Notes under the pieces: model-generated
Database searches by the model: none
The model's input: the letters and a program-made list of their open reading frames with translations, nothing else
Told to the model about the DNA's origin: nothing
DNA from: Nitrogeniibacter aestuarii
GTDB taxonomy: Bacteria > Pseudomonadota > Gammaproteobacteria > Burkholderiales > Rhodocyclaceae
Assembly (NCBI RefSeq): GCF_017309585.1
Contig: NZ_CP071321.1
Location: 4,546,001-4,610,000 of the forward strand
Length of the DNA stretch: 64,000 nucleotides
Direction of reading: 5' to 3'
Made by a program: the position numbers and the translations under genes
In this document: positions 63,201-64,000 of the stretch, piece by piece
Layout: each line of letters begins with the position of its first letter
Position numbering within the stretch: the first letter of the stretch is position 1

Positions 63201-64000
63201 CCGGCCTGGGCATCGATCCGGAGCATCAGCCCCATCTGTTCGACGCTTTTTCACAGGCCGATGGCTCCACCACCCGGCGCTTCGGCGGTACGGGTCTGGG
63301 ACTGAGCATCAGCCGGCATCTGGTTCAGCTGATGGGGGGCGACATCAAGGTCAACAGCCACCCGGGGGCGGGCAGCACGTTCTCCTTTGCGCTCGAATTC
63401 GGCATTCAGGGCGAGATCGCCCCCACACACCTGCCGCCGCAGCTCGAAGGCTTGCGCGTGCTGGTGGTGGATGATCATCCGGCGGCGCGCGATGTGCTGC
63501 TGAGCATGCTGCGCTCCCTGCCCTTCCGCGCCGAGGCGGTCGCCTCCGGCAAGGCCGCCATCGACGCCATTGGCGAGGCCGACGCGAGCGACCCCTATGG
63601 TCTGGTACTCATGGACTGGCGCATGCCCGGCATCGACGGGCTCGAAGCGACCCGGCGCATCAAGCGCGATGCGCGCCTCAAACACCCGCCGGTGGTCATT
63701 CTGGTCACCGCCTTCGGGACAGGGGATGTGGCGGTGGATGCGGCCGAGGTGGGCGCAGAGGCCCAGGTCTTCAAACCATTGACCGCCTCCAGCCTGCTCG
63801 ACGCCATCATGCACGCCTACGGACTGGAGCGCGCCATGGCCGCGCTGCCGGCCCCCAGACTGCCCGACCTGGCCTCGCTCAAGGGCTTGCGCGTCCTCGT
63901 GGTGGAAGACAACGACATCAACCAGCAGATCGCCACCAGCCTGCTGGCCTCTCGCGGCATCGAGACCGAAGTGGCCTGCAACGGACGCGTTGCCCTCGAC
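60230..64000 (+). CDS. Hybrid sensor histidine kinase, C-terminus cut by window edge
   Basis: At least 1257 residues, no stop before the edge. Helix 1 (about 18-45), a large periplasmic Cache-like sensor (to about 335), helix 2 (about 341-365), HAMP-like and coiled-coil parts, then three PAS domains. The kinase core has NMSHEIRTPMNAI (phospho-His841), a G1/G2 ATP site (DTGLGI; FGGTGLGLSI), a receiver with LVLMDWRMPG (Asp1129) and the start of a second receiver (VLVVEDNDINQQ) at the edge. It likely senses a small periplasmic ligand. An HPt domain could follow outside the window. Confidence 0.9.
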   Translation, partial: MNQTTQPQARKHSLVSALMWRFTSVIVLCFVVFGISLYLFVVAPATRELADNEVRQAAREVAVRLRHDVTQLEQTLMTVAEWSQQGLLSRGDVTGFNRLLQPILSNDPRLSTVLVAQDDGSEIMLLEQSGGRWSNRLTQPANSENRYRWLVWTEGDPLPREETRESHYDPRTRPWFKGAMGLEQEMRPFWTEAYQFFTTREPGITLATRWTGADGATRVVALDVLLADLSRITTAISVGVRGGVMVFTQDGETIGLPRYPSFANPTAIRNAVFQPADALGVEFVTAGVAAWNTAGSVSGAVGFDAEQTRWRGYFQPVELGGHSLWIAAFAPEEDFVPAGARDMAIFAGLLLAVMALGVLLAARLAQRVKRPLRALVAQSERIGKLDLRPGEPINAPWQELATLVSAQNKARELLDAARAAEDQAVDLLEAQVAERTDELARERTALTDQLLFVQILIDAVPNPIFYKGPDGRFLGCNRAYEATFGTTRAYLNGKTVLDLDYLPPSDRVLYHDEDMRVIRSVGQVQKEIAMPFADGEVHDTLYWVSGFTLSDGQPGGLLGIIVDISATKRAERRARDAEAQLRAILESSPIAVVISNTSGMPLFANSRACELAGMSHERFMQLPVSQRFIDPEQRDQALTLLDTQGEVRDREVALRHASGETRWALLTMERAELGSESVILAWTYDITPLKQVERELRKLSLAVEESPVMVVITSPRGDIQYVNPHFTKVTGYTQADVANDPPDIFDASGNKDGVFATLWDTLRQGSVWRAECQSTRKNGEHFWVSIAVSGLKDNAGAITHCVWVLEDVSARKATETALRNAKRMAEEAAQTKSRFLANMSHEIRTPMNAIIGLSHLTLETGLDELQHDYVGKIQTAGKTLLRVINDILDFSRIEAGRVEIESTPFTLDEVLEQVTTLVGQRAQEKGLELLLDVDPEIPNHLVGDPFRLGQILTNLVGNAVKFTEHGEVSIRVRLPRRSAGRATLDFAVQDTGLGIDPEHQPHLFDAFSQADGSTTRRFGGTGLGLSISRHLVQLMGGDIKVNSHPGAGSTFSFALEFGIQGEIAPTHLPPQLEGLRVLVVDDHPAARDVLLSMLRSLPFRAEAVASGKAAIDAIGEADASDPYGLVLMDWRMPGIDGLEATRRIKRDARLKHPPVVILVTAFGTGDVAVDAAEVGAEAQVFKPLTASSLLDAIMHAYGLERAMAALPAPRLPDLASLKGLRVLVVEDNDINQQIATSLLASRGIETEVACNGRVALD

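Noticed and set aside
60203..63235. A 1010-codon frame antisense to the hybrid kinase gene
   Set aside because: Same reasoning; the sense strand carries all kinase motifs in order.

Overview
The window is GC-rich (mostly about two-thirds G+C by eye), tightly packed and coding on both strands. The gene content fits a metabolically versatile Betaproteobacterium, most likely Rhodocyclales-like: biotin-independent malonate decarboxylase, TRAP transport, a three-function PutA without an N-terminal DNA-binding domain, a PEP-CTERM exoprotein, phosphatidylserine decarboxylase and a large hybrid sensor kinase. That placement is inferred from gene content; there is no rRNA marker. I found no tRNA, rRNA or CRISPR array.

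Layout. 0-2 kb: the N-terminal part of an M48 metalloprotease and an MFS transporter. 2.1-13.1 kb: a malonate regulon. It has a divergent GntR/FCD regulator (MdcY-like) with a TTGTATACAA palindrome, a TRAP transporter (dctPQM type), then mdcA-C-D-E-G-B-H with mostly overlapping junctions, ending in a BASS-like permease gene broken by an in-frame TAG. 13.4-20 kb: MFS transporter, putA, putP. 20-28 kb: cupin, a GT28-type glycolipid glycosyltransferase overlapping a secreted dual-specificity phosphatase, an Amidase_3, a truncated receiver-domain relic next to a repeat island, then several small proteins. 28-35.7 kb: a secreted archaemetzincin-like protein that has lost HExxH, an HpaI-type aldolase, a pyruvate carboxylase with a cluster of indels, and a tetR-yciI-tag operon. 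36-37.7 kb: a low-GC HNH/nucleotidyltransferase fusion gene that looks like a lone integron cassette. 37.9-43.7 kb: a YnbA/YnbC/YnbD/YnbB-type lipid operon with an added acyltransferase and a small membrane protein. 44-51.7 kb: a divergent class A penicillin-binding protein, an ABC/MFP export operon and psd. 51.7-57 kb: Spondin_N PEP-CTERM protein, an OmpR-type regulator with Glu at the phospho-acceptor site, DUF393, radical SAM, CheY-like, YjbQ and RutE-like proteins. 57-64 kb: a MITE-like repeat element, an OmpA-like protein, prfC and a hybrid histidine kinase that runs off the right edge.

The main themes are as follows. (1) Malonate is imported by TRAP, activated on the MdcC carrier protein and decarboxylated to acetyl groups, under a local GntR repressor. 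(2) Envelope lipid functions recur: PlsC, CdsA, CDP-alcohol phosphotransferase, hydrolase-methyltransferase, PAP2-phosphatase, GT28 glycosyltransferase and Psd. (3) A dispersed repeat family occupies three loci. Its ends carry CTTTCTTG/CAAGAAAG hairpins, and each module contains a hairpin whose stems vary in a compensatory way between copies; two loci hold about 510-bp composites that are reverse complements of each other.

The best candidates for undescribed biology are the cassette-borne HNH-nucleotidyltransferase fusion, the extended Ynb-like lipid operon and the covarying repeat family. The frameshifts in pyruvate carboxylase and the TAG in the permease may be sequencing errors and need read-level checking.
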